Shown here: positions 1 to 6,861 of the stretch, in pieces | Layout: the number at the start of each line of letters is the position of its first letter | How positions within the stretch are numbered: position 1 is the first letter of the stretch | Assembly (NCBI GenBank): GCA_005884335.1 | Contig: VBCJ01000287.1 | Coordinates: 1-9,297 of the forward strand | DNA length: 9,297 nt | DNA from: Betaproteobacteria bacterium | GTDB taxonomy: Bacteria; Pseudomonadota; Gammaproteobacteria; Burkholderiales; SG8-39 | Direction of reading: 5' to 3' | Position numbers and translations under genes: made by a program | Notes under the pieces: model-generated | Database searches by the model: none | What the model saw: only the letters and a program-made list of their open reading frames with translations | Told to the model about the DNA's origin: nothing

Positions 1-57
1 TTCGGCGATTCGGTTTTTATCGAAAGGAAGGCGTGGAAAGGCACACTTCGCAGAGCG

Positions 58-1110
58 CTACGGAATGCCCGCGATGTTCACACGGATCTTGTAGACGCTG
101 GTGCGCGCGGCGATGTACAGGGTCTTGTGGTCGGGGTCGCCGAACTCGACGTTGGCGACGAGCTCGGGGGTGAGGATCGTGCCCAGATGCTTGCCTTCGG
201 GCGAGACGATCCACACGCCGCCCGCCGCCGATTCCCAGACGTTCCCGTTCATGTCGACCTTCAGGCCGTCGGTGATCCCTGGGGTCGGATCGCCGCTGAT
301 GTCGATGAACATCTGGCTGTCGGTCACCGTGTCGTCGGGCAGGACGCGGTAGCGCCGCACGTACTTGTCGCGGCTGCCGTTCGCGTAGAGAATTTTTTCG
401 TCGGGCGACAAGGCCAGGCCGTTCGGGTTCGCGATGTCGTCGATGATCCGGGTCACGCTTCCGCCCTTGATCATGTAGACGCCCTGGAAGTCCAGGCCCT
501 TGCGCGGGTCCTTCTCGCGCAGGCGCAGGCCGCCGTAGGTGTCGGTGAAGTAGATCGTGCCGTTCTTCTTGACGATGACGTCGTTCGTGCCGTTGAATTG
601 CTTGCCTTCGAAGCGGTCGGCGAGCACGGTGCGCTTGCCGTTCTTTTCGATCCGGTCGATCGACCTTCCGGCCCAGGTCGCGATGATGAGCCGGCCCTGC
701 CGGTCGAGCGCGAGACCGTTCGATCCGATCATGTAGAACTTCTCGAACAGGGGATCGCTCGGATTCTTGCCGTTGGTCTGCTCGAACCCCACGCGCCAGA
801 TGTCCGGCTGGGTATAGCCGCTTCGGTGCAAGTAGATGGACGCCTCGCCTTGGGGCGTGAGCTTGTAGATCACGTTCGCGGGGATATCGCTCAGGAGCAG
901 GTAGCGGCCTTGCTCGACCCAGATGAGCCCTTCCGTAAACCCGAAGCCGCCCTTCACCAGCTCCAACCTCGCGTCGGGGGACACCAGCGCATCGAGCGCC
1001 GGATCCAGTCTGACCACGGCGGGCCTGTCGCCCTGTGCCTGTGCGCTTGCTCCGCAAGCTCCAAGAGTCGCGGCGAACAGGATTGCGGCGGAAATCGACA
1101 AGTTTTTCAT
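58..1110 (-). CDS. exported SMP-30/gluconolactonase/LRE-family beta-propeller hydrolase
   Basis: 350 aa. SMP-30 family enzymes are calcium- or zinc-dependent six-bladed propellers, usually lactonases that open sugar or other lactones. Visible family signatures are FTEGL (E60), NGTND (N176), NPNGLALSPD (N230) and GITDGLKVD (D281). These correspond in order to the four metal ligands of the family, so the active site looks complete. The N-terminus (MKNLS, hydrophobic stretch, then LGAC with C19) is a signal peptide with a lipobox. The protein is therefore probably periplasmic or membrane-anchored; cleavage after ASA is an alternative. I chose the ATG at 1110 because GAGGG lies 4 nt upstream. A GTG at 1125 would add five residues and overlap the previous stop. 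It is the last gene of the usp operon. The substrate is unknown. The family call is firm; true gluconolactonase activity is not shown. Confidence 0.9.
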   Translation of the reverse strand: MKNLSISAAILFAATLGACGASAQAQGDRPAVVRLDPALDALVSPDARLELVKGGFGFTEGLIWVEQGRYLLLSDIPANVIYKLTPQGEASIYLHRSGYTQPDIWRVGFEQTNGKNPSDPLFEKFYMIGSNGLALDRQGRLIIATWAGRSIDRIEKNGKRTVLADRFEGKQFNGTNDVIVKKNGTIYFTDTYGGLRLREKDPRKGLDFQGVYMIKGGSVTRIIDDIANPNGLALSPDEKILYANGSRDKYVRRYRVLPDDTVTDSQMFIDISGDPTPGITDGLKVDMNGNVWESAAGGVWIVSPEGKHLGTILTPELVANVEFGDPDHKTLYIAARTSVYKIRVNIAGIP

Positions 1111-1121
1111 GAGACCCTCGA

Positions 1122-1430
1122 TCACATCCCCAGAATTCTTCCGATCTCCGCGATGTATTGGCTCGCTTTCAGGCCGTCGGCGACGATCGTTTCCAGCCCG
1201 TTCTCGATGGTCTGGCGCATGCCGTGCAATCCCTCTCTGACCCAGTGGTGCCGGCGGATCGGCGAATTGAGCACGTTCTTGAGAGTTTCCACCTCGTCCC
1301 TCAACAGCTGCACGTCGCGGGACCCGCTTTGGACTTTCGCGAGATCCCGTTCCAGGGCGTCGATGAGCTGCGCCACTTTTTCGAGATCGATTTTCTTCGG
1401 CTCTTCGTCCCTTGAGTCGTTCCTGGCCAT
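1122..1430 (-). CDS. small helical protein of unknown function in the usp operon
   Basis: 102 aa. I do not recognise a named family. The protein is charged, has no signal peptide or membrane segment, and looks entirely helical. Residues about 14-56 show heptad-like leucine/valine spacing (KVAQLIDALERDL, then LLRDEVETLKNVL), suggesting a short coiled coil. The C-terminal half contains SPIRRHHWVREGLHG and ends GLKASQYIAEIGRILGM. The start is well supported by a strong GGAGGTG 6 nt upstream of the ATG. A longer reading frame continues into the usp gene but is only a shadow there. It lies 38 nt after the universal stress protein stop. Its TGA at 1122-1124 sits 11 nt before the SMP-30 ATG and overlaps the alternative GTG, so translation may be coupled. 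A cytoplasmic partner of the stress protein is possible but is only inference from position. Confidence 0.8.
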   Translation of the reverse strand: MARNDSRDEEPKKIDLEKVAQLIDALERDLAKVQSGSRDVQLLRDEVETLKNVLNSPIRRHHWVREGLHGMRQTIENGLETIVADGLKASQYIAEIGRILGM

Positions 1431-1468
1431 TGGCAACACCTCCGATACGGGCCCAATCCGCCCGCTTC

Positions 1469-1897
1469 TCACTTCACGAGCAGCACCGGGATGGGCGAGA
1501 TGTTCACCACCCGGTTGGCGCAGGAACCGAGCAGCAGGCTGGCCGCGGCGCTCATCCCGCGGGTGCCGATCATGATGAGATCGCACCGGGCGAGCCGCGC
1601 CTGCCTGATGATGGTCTCGGCAACGGGTCCCACGAGGATATGCGCGGAATACTTGATCCCTTTCGCGTCGAGGAGCTTCCTCGCCCTGGACAGGGCCGCC
1701 TTTCCCTCCCTGTCGTAGTAGCGCCTGACCTGGCCCGCGCCGACCACGGCACCCATCCCGCGAATGCTGGGTACGGGCAGACGCACGTTGACCAGCTCGA
1801 CCGCCGGCTTCTCGCGATACCAGTCCGCGTGGTCTATCAGGGTCTTGACGGCCTTGAGCGAGTGCTTGGAGCCGTCGACCGCGAGCAGAATTTTCAT
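1469..1897 (-). CDS. universal stress protein, UspA family, ATP-binding type
   Basis: 142 aa, the usual length of a single-domain Usp. The N-terminus MKILLAVDGSKHSLKAV is the classic first strand with the nucleotide-binding Asp (D8). Near the C-terminus, GTRG, nine residues, then GS form the full G-2X-G-9X-G(S/T) phosphate-binding motif, so this is an ATP-binding Usp. The last strand, SPIPVLLVK, is typical. Such proteins are cytoplasmic dimers that aid survival under starvation, redox or anaerobic stress. The ATG at 1897 has AGGA 8 nt upstream. It is the first gene of a minus-strand operon with the 102-aa protein and the SMP-30-like gene. An FNR/ANR-type dyad lies about 100 nt upstream, which fits the oxygen-limited induction known for several Usp genes in Pseudomonas. 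The family call is very secure; the specific role is not known. Confidence 0.95.
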   Translation of the reverse strand: MKILLAVDGSKHSLKAVKTLIDHADWYREKPAVELVNVRLPVPSIRGMGAVVGAGQVRRYYDREGKAALSRARKLLDAKGIKYSAHILVGPVAETIIRQARLARCDLIMIGTRGMSAAASLLLGSCANRVVNISPIPVLLVK

Positions 1898-1949
1898 CGA
1901 AGATTTCCTGGAAGTTGGGGATCCTCGGGATCCGACGGTGCATATCTTA

Positions 1950-2003
1950 TCCCCCCTTGCGAACGTTGCACTGACGGAACAGTACGTGTTTGACCTAGGT
2001 CAA
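1950..2003 (-). promoter_or_regulatory. FNR/ANR-type dyad and putative usp promoter
   Basis: Positions 1990-2003 read TTGACCTAGGTCAA, a perfect 14-bp palindrome. It has the architecture of an FNR/ANR/DNR box (TTGAT-N4-ATCAA) with C/G at the fifth positions. On the minus strand a -10-like TAAGAT lies at about 1944-1949, placing the dyad centre near -60 from an inferred start around 1936. That resembles a class I activator position. No good -35 is visible, as expected for an activator-dependent promoter. The site starts immediately after the stop of the upstream membrane protease gene. The palindrome is seen directly; the regulator and start site are inferred. Confidence 0.55.
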
Positions 2004-2456
2004 TCAATGCAGACCGAACAGCCAGAAGTAGCCGCTGTTATAAAAAACGTGAAGGGCTATCGGGCTGACGAGCGAAGAGTGGCGGTCGCGGAAATAACCG
2101 AATACGACAGACGGAAGAAAAGTGGCGACACTCCAGAGAAGCGAATGGGAAAAAAGGTGCAGAGCGGCAAATACGGCGCTCGTTGCGATGTTGGCAAGAG
2201 AGAAGCCGCGCCAATTCGCACCGCCTCGGGGATAACGCAGCAGAAACGTTTGGAGCCCGCCCCGAAAAACAATCTCTTCGAGTATTGGATAGACAAATGC
2301 CGGGATTGCGAAGCCCAGCGGCTCACGCAGGATCCACGATAAATCGAGCGGCGGGGAATTCCACCACCACAGACCGGCCCAAAAAGCCGGGGCGGCCACG
2401 AAGGCCGCCCCGAGGTGTGCGTCACGCCAAATGACTATGTTCGTCTGCGCCGCCAC
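2004..2456 (-). CDS. mrtJ: CPBP-family glutamic intramembrane protease, probable MrtJ (JDVT-CTERM system)
   Basis: 150 aa from the GTG at 2456. It is a polytopic membrane protein with four or five hydrophobic segments and all three CPBP (Abi/Rce1-like) motifs: EExxxR in PILEEIVFRGGLQ (E60, E61, R65), FxxxH in FAALH (F96, H100), and HxxxN in HVFYN (H136, N140). These glutamate proteases cut substrates within the membrane. Dedicated versions (MrtJ, MrtX and relatives) are known to sit beside proteins with C-terminal sorting signals. This one follows a subtilase carrying such a signal, so the likely role is to cleave the signal and release or re-anchor the subtilase. The start is uncertain. GTG 2456 overlaps the subtilase by 22 nt without a clear Shine-Dalgarno, suggesting coupling. 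ATG 2528 would overlap by 94 nt and give an Arg/His-rich leader that is just the Gly-rich DNA read in another frame. The family is certain; the MrtJ subtype rests on the neighbour and on motif memory. Confidence 0.85.
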   Translation of the reverse strand: MAAQTNIVIWRDAHLGAAFVAAPAFWAGLWWWNSPPLDLSWILREPLGFAIPAFVYPILEEIVFRGGLQTFLLRYPRGGANWRGFSLANIATSAVFAALHLFSHSLLWSVATFLPSVVFGYFRDRHSSLVSPIALHVFYNSGYFWLFGLH

Positions 2457-5400
2457 AACGCCATTGTGGCGAGGACGAGCAAGGCTGGCAACGAAGGATC
2501 GGGCTTCCCGTCCGTGCCAATCGTGCATCCGCCGCCGCCACCGCCGCCACTGCTGCCTCCACCACCCCCTCCACCACCGCCGCCGCCGGGATTGGGACTC
2601 CCCGCGACCGCAAACGCGGCGGTAACCGCTTTGGCGGAATCCATCGTGACCGCGCACGGATTGCCCTGTCCCGCGCAGGCGCCGGACCAGGTGTCAAAAA
2701 CGCTGCCTTGAGATGGGATGGCAGTTAGGCTCACCACGACATTCGGGTTATAGGGCTCCGAACAGTCAGCGCCGCAGTTGATTCCGGCGGGGCTTGAGGT
2801 CACCGAGCCAGCCCCTGTTCCCGACATCGCAACCGTCAACACCGGTTTCAGCGTGAAGGTCGCCGTCACCGACTTGGCCGCATCCATCGTCACGTTGCAG
2901 GTGACCGACGAGCCGCTGCATGCGCCCGTCCATCCGGAAAAAACGGAAGCGGCCGACGGCGTTGCGGTCAACGTAACCACCGTGTTGAGGTTGTACGGCT
3001 CGGAGCAGTCCGCGCCGCAGGCAATCCCCGCCGGGCTGGAAGTCACCGTGCCGATTCCGGTGCCCGCAGTCGTGACCGCCAGCAATCGCGTCGGCACGAC
3101 CGTGGTTGTAAAAGTCGCGGTGACCGACTTCGCAAGGTCCATCGTCACGTCGCAAGTAGGCGACGCGCCGCTGCACGCGCCCGACCAATTGGAGAAGACT
3201 GAGTTCGCTCCAGGCGTCGCCGTAAGAGTCACAACCGTGCCGGGGTTGTATGGCTCGGAGCAGTCGGCGCCGCATTGGATACCTCCGGGGCTTGAGACAA
3301 CCGTGCCCGTTCCGCTACCTGTCAGGGAAACCGATAGCAAGACTGGGGTTGGGCTGCCAAATTGTGCAGCTACCGCTGTATATTTCTGTACGGAAACGGT
3401 GCAGGGATTTGCCTGTCCCGCGCATGCGCCGAACCAACGTACAAAGATTTGTCCCTCGGCCGGCGTTGCCGCCAGGCTAACCACCATGCCCTTCGGATAC
3501 AACTCGATACAGTCGGTTCCGCAATTGATGCCTGGAGCGGTCGAGCTGATCGTCCCTGCGCCGCGAACCTGCGCCGTCAAATATGCATGGTTGGGGAGAT
3601 TCTTTCCGGTTTCATAGTAACCGCGGTGTTGCGGCCCCTCCATGAACTGTCCCCACTCGATCGGCCCATGGGGTGTAGGTCCGCCCAGGCCATAGACCCA
3701 GATCTTGTTGTAGAAGCCGGGTATGCCTTGCCAGAAATCGGACGCAACGACGATTTCGTTTCGTCCGTCGTTGTCGACGTCAGCTATTACCGGAACCATC
3801 GCAATCCCATTTGCTGAAAGCTCGTCGATTCTCTTCGGAAAACCGGAGACGTATGTCCCGTCTTGCTTCAACACGTGAAGCGCGCCGAAAGCCACGAGCA
3901 CAACCTCGGGCATCCCGTCCCCGTCGACATCGCCCACAACCGGGCTCGAAATGGGATCGCCCGAACGTGTAGGATTACTCAGTGCCACGGGCCACCCGCT
4001 GAGCGGTGTACCGAATCCGTTCACAACCCGCACATTACCGTCAAAGATGGTGAAATCGTCCGAGGCGATGTAAACAATCTCGGGTATTCCATCTTGGTTG
4101 AGATCAGCGAGCGCCCCTCCTAGGGGCTGACCGGCGATGGGTATCGAGCGCTTGACGGTTCCGTCGGCTCTGAATTGCACGATATTCCATGGCGCCCCGA
4201 ACGAGCTCGTTGCGCGCGCCAGCCCTACGATTTCCATTTGCCCATCGCCGTCCACGTCGCCGACCCCGATTAGAAAGATGTCGCCTGGGCTCGAAACAGG
4301 GAATCCGCTGACTGGACTTCCGTCGGAATGAAATGCAAACACGCTGGTGCCCGCGTTGCTGAATGACGTGGTAATCAACTCCGGACGACCGTCAGAGTCG
4401 ATGTCAGCTGCCAGCGGGGTCGTGAGGAGCTGGCTCGAGGCTGCCGTAAACGTAGGCACGGGAAATCCTGGCAAATCCGTCCCATCGCTCCGATACCCAT
4501 GCAAGGAAAAATCCTCTCCGTCGGCGAAGACCTCATCCGTTCCATCGCCGTCTATGTCTACCAGCGTCGGCATGCTCCCCACGTAGTTGACGAATTTCGG
4601 CCAGCCATTGAGCAACACCCCGGATCCGCTATACGCTTCGATTGTCCCCGGAGAATCCGCGCGTCCTGCGACTACCTCGAGCCGGTCGCCGGCCCCGACG
4701 AGGTTGCCCAGTGCGAGCAAGCCCACCCCTCCGTCGATAAGGCCCACCGGCCACCCCGCTGCGACCGCGCCATTCGCCTTCCACGCGTAAATGGGTCCGC
4801 CTGCAAGACCCGGAGCGAGGATCTCCAGATCGGGCGAGGCGTCGATATTCCCCACGACGAGGTTCGGAGAGCCGGCGAAAAATCCCGGGAGGTGAAGGGA
4901 CTTCACGGGAAAACCCGCGCGCAAATGCGGGTCGACGTTGACCGTGACGGTGTCACTGACGGTTCCGCTGCCGGGAAGAGGCGAGGTCCCCAGGAACGTC
5001 AGGGTGTACGTACCGCCGGCCGTCGGGGTCCACGTGTTCGAGTAGATGCCATCTCCCGCGACGCGATCGCTGCCGAGTCCATCATCCGACAAAGTGACGG
5101 TCACGTCGCCGGGAGAGATAGTTACCGAGACAGCGCCGTTCGGATTCGCGCACTGGATATTCAGAACAGCCAGCGTCAATGGCTCCCCGACATGGTGGTA
5201 CTTTATGGTCGGCATCCCCGCGCCCGGGACTGGAATGCCGATGCGCTCGCGCGTTCGCGGTTGAACGCGTCGCGTAATGGAGGAGTTGTTGCACGTCAAA
5301 GCTCCATTGGCATTGAGCCGGCGGCCCGATATGGTCGTGAAATCCGAGCCTAATTGCGGGGCACTAAACGGTTTTACATCGCCGCCTGCCAGGATCAGAT

Positions 5401-6775
5401 TCTTCGTGGCCCGCCAATCGAGATTGCTGTTGGCCGACTTCAAAAGCGCGATCGCGCCCGTGACGTGCGGCGTCGCCATCGAAGTGCCTGAGAGCACGCC
5501 GTAGGAATTTCCGGGCAAGGTGCTCAAAATCTGATTTCCGGGCGCACCGAGGTGGACGGTCTGCCTTCCGTAGTTGGAGAAGCGAGCGCGGGTGTCGTCA
5601 TCTCCGGTCGCCCCGACGCAGATCACGTTGGGCAGGTAGTGCGCACAGGGATAGAGAGCGGAGTCTTGGTAAAACGGCACATCGGGCATCTCTTCGCCGT
5701 CGTTTCCAGCCGCTGCAACAAACAGTATGCCGCGCTGCATCTGCGCGTCTATGGCGTCGGACAGTGCCTGCGAAAAGCTGCCGCCGCCCCAGGAATTGTT
5801 GGTCGCAACGATATTGACGCCGCGATCCTTCATCGCGGCAACGTAGTCGAGACAGGCAATGGCGTCGGAGAGGAAACCAGATCCGGTCGCGTCGAGGAAT
5901 TTGCACGGCAGAATTTTGACGTTCCAGGCGACGCCGGCGACGCCGATCCCGTTGTTGCCCACCGCGCCTATGATCCCGGCCACGTGCGTCCCGTGACCGT
6001 GGTCGTCCATGGGATCGGAGTCTCCGTTGACGGCATCGATGCCGTGACAATCGTCGATATGGCCGTTGCCGTCGTCGTCGACGCCGTTGTTGTTGCAGTC
6101 GGCCGTGTTTTGAAAGATGTTCGCCGCAAGATCCTGGTGGTTGTAGTCGACACCGGTGTCGATCACCGCAACGACGACGTCGTTGCTCCCCGTCGTGATA
6201 TCCCAGGCCTCGGGGGCGTCGATATCCGCGTCGACGGGGAAACCGGTTTGGCCGGTGTTGTTGAACCCCACCTGGCTGGGAAAGCTGGGATCGTTCGGAA
6301 TCGCATTGATGCTGACGATGTAGTTGGGCTCGACGTATGCCACATCCGGATGCTTGAGGTAGGTGGCCATCGCCTGATGTGCCTGCACCCCGAGCGCAAG
6401 CTTCACGTGATGCAGGCCAGGGATCGATCGATAAGCGCGTGCGGATCGGAGTGAGACCTGAGAAAGAGCACTCATGCTGCTCGCCCGGGTAGCCTGCGGC
6501 TTGAATTTGACCAGGAGCTCGCCAGGAACGGCGCGGGGCATCCGCGCTCGTGCCGCGTCGGGTTGCGCAGAGCGATACGTTATGGAGCCGTTCGGCTCGC
6601 GGGTGATGAACGCGCTAGAAGTCGGGCCTGGCGTGACCTGAGCGTTGCCCGCAATTTGTGTCGCGTCCCTGCCGGAAGATTTCGGCGTCGTGGACTTCCC
6701 GGACTCGGGGGAACAGGCCGCCAGACCGGCGGCGGTCGCCACGACGAACGAAAGATAAATTACCCTCCAGAACAA
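2435..6775 (-). CDS. large secreted S8 subtilisin-like protease with FG-GAP propeller, InlB-like repeats and JDVT-CTERM-type sorting signal
   Basis: About 1446 aa, numbered from the TTG at 6775. Order: signal peptide with lipobox LAAC (C21); fervidolysin/I9-like prodomain (83-153); S8 domain (about 165-465) with D206 (VIDTGVD), H261 (HGHGTHVAG), oxyanion N358 (AAAGND) and S432 (GTSMATPH); a beta-sandwich with SDDGLGSDRVAGDGIYSN resembling choice-of-anchor X (521-613); about seven or eight FG-GAP/VCBS units such as DVDGDGMPEVV (639-1033); four cysteine-paired repeats (1066-1391); Gly-rich linker (1397-1416); and C1417, DPSLP, hydrophobic helix, RRRR. All catalytic residues are present. An Asp/Asn-rich insert (228-242) looks calcium-binding. 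It is probably exported, self-processed and held at the surface by its C-terminus. TTG is preferred because GGAGG lies 8 nt upstream; GTG 6796 lacks a usable ribosome site and touches a hairpin. The overlapping downstream protease is its likely processing enzyme. Native substrates are unknown. Confidence 0.93.
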   Translation of the reverse strand: MFWRVIYLSFVVATAAGLAACSPESGKSTTPKSSGRDATQIAGNAQVTPGPTSSAFITREPNGSITYRSAQPDAARARMPRAVPGELLVKFKPQATRASSMSALSQVSLRSARAYRSIPGLHHVKLALGVQAHQAMATYLKHPDVAYVEPNYIVSINAIPNDPSFPSQVGFNNTGQTGFPVDADIDAPEAWDITTGSNDVVVAVIDTGVDYNHQDLAANIFQNTADCNNNGVDDDGNGHIDDCHGIDAVNGDSDPMDDHGHGTHVAGIIGAVGNNGIGVAGVAWNVKILPCKFLDATGSGFLSDAIACLDYVAAMKDRGVNIVATNNSWGGGSFSQALSDAIDAQMQRGILFVAAAGNDGEEMPDVPFYQDSALYPCAHYLPNVICVGATGDDDTRARFSNYGRQTVHLGAPGNQILSTLPGNSYGVLSGTSMATPHVTGAIALLKSANSNLDWRATKNLILAGGDVKPFSAPQLGSDFTTISGRRLNANGALTCNNSSITRRVQPRTRERIGIPVPGAGMPTIKYHHVGEPLTLAVLNIQCANPNGAVSVTISPGDVTVTLSDDGLGSDRVAGDGIYSNTWTPTAGGTYTLTFLGTSPLPGSGTVSDTVTVNVDPHLRAGFPVKSLHLPGFFAGSPNLVVGNIDASPDLEILAPGLAGGPIYAWKANGAVAAGWPVGLIDGGVGLLALGNLVGAGDRLEVVAGRADSPGTIEAYSGSGVLLNGWPKFVNYVGSMPTLVDIDGDGTDEVFADGEDFSLHGYRSDGTDLPGFPVPTFTAASSQLLTTPLAADIDSDGRPELITTSFSNAGTSVFAFHSDGSPVSGFPVSSPGDIFLIGVGDVDGDGQMEIVGLARATSSFGAPWNIVQFRADGTVKRSIPIAGQPLGGALADLNQDGIPEIVYIASDDFTIFDGNVRVVNGFGTPLSGWPVALSNPTRSGDPISSPVVGDVDGDGMPEVVLVAFGALHVLKQDGTYVSGFPKRIDELSANGIAMVPVIADVDNDGRNEIVVASDFWQGIPGFYNKIWVYGLGGPTPHGPIEWGQFMEGPQHRGYYETGKNLPNHAYLTAQVRGAGTISSTAPGINCGTDCIELYPKGMVVSLAATPAEGQIFVRWFGACAGQANPCTVSVQKYTAVAAQFGSPTPVLLSVSLTGSGTGTVVSSPGGIQCGADCSEPYNPGTVVTLTATPGANSVFSNWSGACSGASPTCDVTMDLAKSVTATFTTTVVPTRLLAVTTAGTGIGTVTSSPAGIACGADCSEPYNLNTVVTLTATPSAASVFSGWTGACSGSSVTCNVTMDAAKSVTATFTLKPVLTVAMSGTGAGSVTSSPAGINCGADCSEPYNPNVVVSLTAIPSQGSVFDTWSGACAGQGNPCAVTMDSAKAVTAAFAVAGSPNPGGGGGGGGGGGSSGGGGGGGCTIGTDGKPDPSLPALLVLATMALWRRRRT
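2438..2527 (-). other. C-terminal protein-sorting signal (JDVT-CTERM-like)
   Basis: This encodes the last 30 residues of the subtilase. It begins with Cys right after the poly-Gly linker (CTIGTDGKPDPSLP), then a short hydrophobic helix (ALLVLATMALW) and RRRRT. The tripartite plan of invariant motif, membrane helix and basic cluster is shared by PEP-CTERM, GlyGly-CTERM, MYXO-CTERM and JDVT-CTERM. The Gly-rich approach, the Cys-Thr and the DPxLP before the helix fit the JDVT-CTERM class best as I remember it. The adjacent CPBP protease supports this. The signal is predicted to be cut near the Cys, possibly with lipid attachment there. Confidence 0.75.
2528..2587 (-). repeat. poly-glycine coding tract (GGN-repeat microsatellite)
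   Basis: This codes for 18 Gly and two Ser in the subtilase linker, using GGC, GGT and GGA. On the plus strand it appears as an imperfect CCG/CCA repeat. It acts as a flexible spacer between the repeat domains and the sorting signal. Such a tract may vary in length by slippage between strains. The codon mix suggests it is not a freshly expanded pure repeat. Confidence 0.85.
2603..3580 (-). repeat. four tandem InlB-B-like cysteine-paired repeat domains
   Basis: Four units of about 75-80 residues lie near the subtilase C-terminus, at roughly 3359-3580, 3107-3340, 2849-3085 and 2603-2842. Each has the plan GxGTVxSSPxGIxCGxDCxEPYNPxxxVxLTAxP, then WxGAC, a second Cys, VTMDxAKxVTAxF. Each unit has four Cys (a CGxDC pair and a GAC...C pair), suggesting two disulfides per domain, which fits an extracellular location. 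Units 2-4 are close to each other (CGADCSEPYN is identical) while unit 1 is diverged (CGTDCIELYP). Such modules usually act as stalks or adhesive spacers. Confidence 0.85.
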
Positions 6776-6794
6776 GAGGCCCCCCTCCCCGCGC

Positions 6795-6827
6795 ACCCTT
6801 TCAGCGAAATTCCGAGGCTGAAAGGGT
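6795..6827. terminator. perfect 11-bp hairpin in the subtilase leader; terminator-like on the plus strand
   Basis: The arms ACCCTTTCAGC (6795-6805) and GCTGAAAGGGT (6817-6827) pair perfectly around an 11-nt loop. On the plus strand the stem is followed by TCTTTTCT, the layout of an intrinsic terminator, although no plus-strand gene lies upstream. On the minus strand there is no U-tract. There the hairpin would sit in the 5' leader of the subtilase mRNA, ending just before the GGAGG and TTG start, where it may affect stability or translation. The structure is certain; its function is not. Confidence 0.55.
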
Positions 6828-6861
6828 CTTTTCTAAGTTTGTTGACGGGGTGTTACCGCGA

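Noticed and set aside
1..57. Possible terminator or gene end downstream of the SMP-30-like gene
   Set aside because: I see no hairpin with a T-run on the minus strand and no open frame that can be supported in this short edge.
127..1575. Long plus-strand open frame of 482 codons opposite the SMP-30-like gene and its neighbour
   Set aside because: It is antisense to well-supported genes, has low-complexity Val/Ala/Arg composition, and matches no family. It is a GC-driven shadow.
1919..1932. Two GGATCC boxes three bases apart in the usp leader
   Set aside because: Each is self-palindromic, but a stem between them would have a three-base loop and no other support. It is possibly chance.
2519..2595. 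CRISPR-like or regulatory CCG/CCA repeat
   Set aside because: The repeats are fully explained as glycine codons of the subtilase linker on the minus strand.
2457..2657. N-terminal extension of the CPBP protease (Trp/Arg-rich, 67 residues)
   Set aside because: This is the poly-Gly tract and last repeat of the subtilase read in another frame. The real membrane protein begins near the GTG at 2456.
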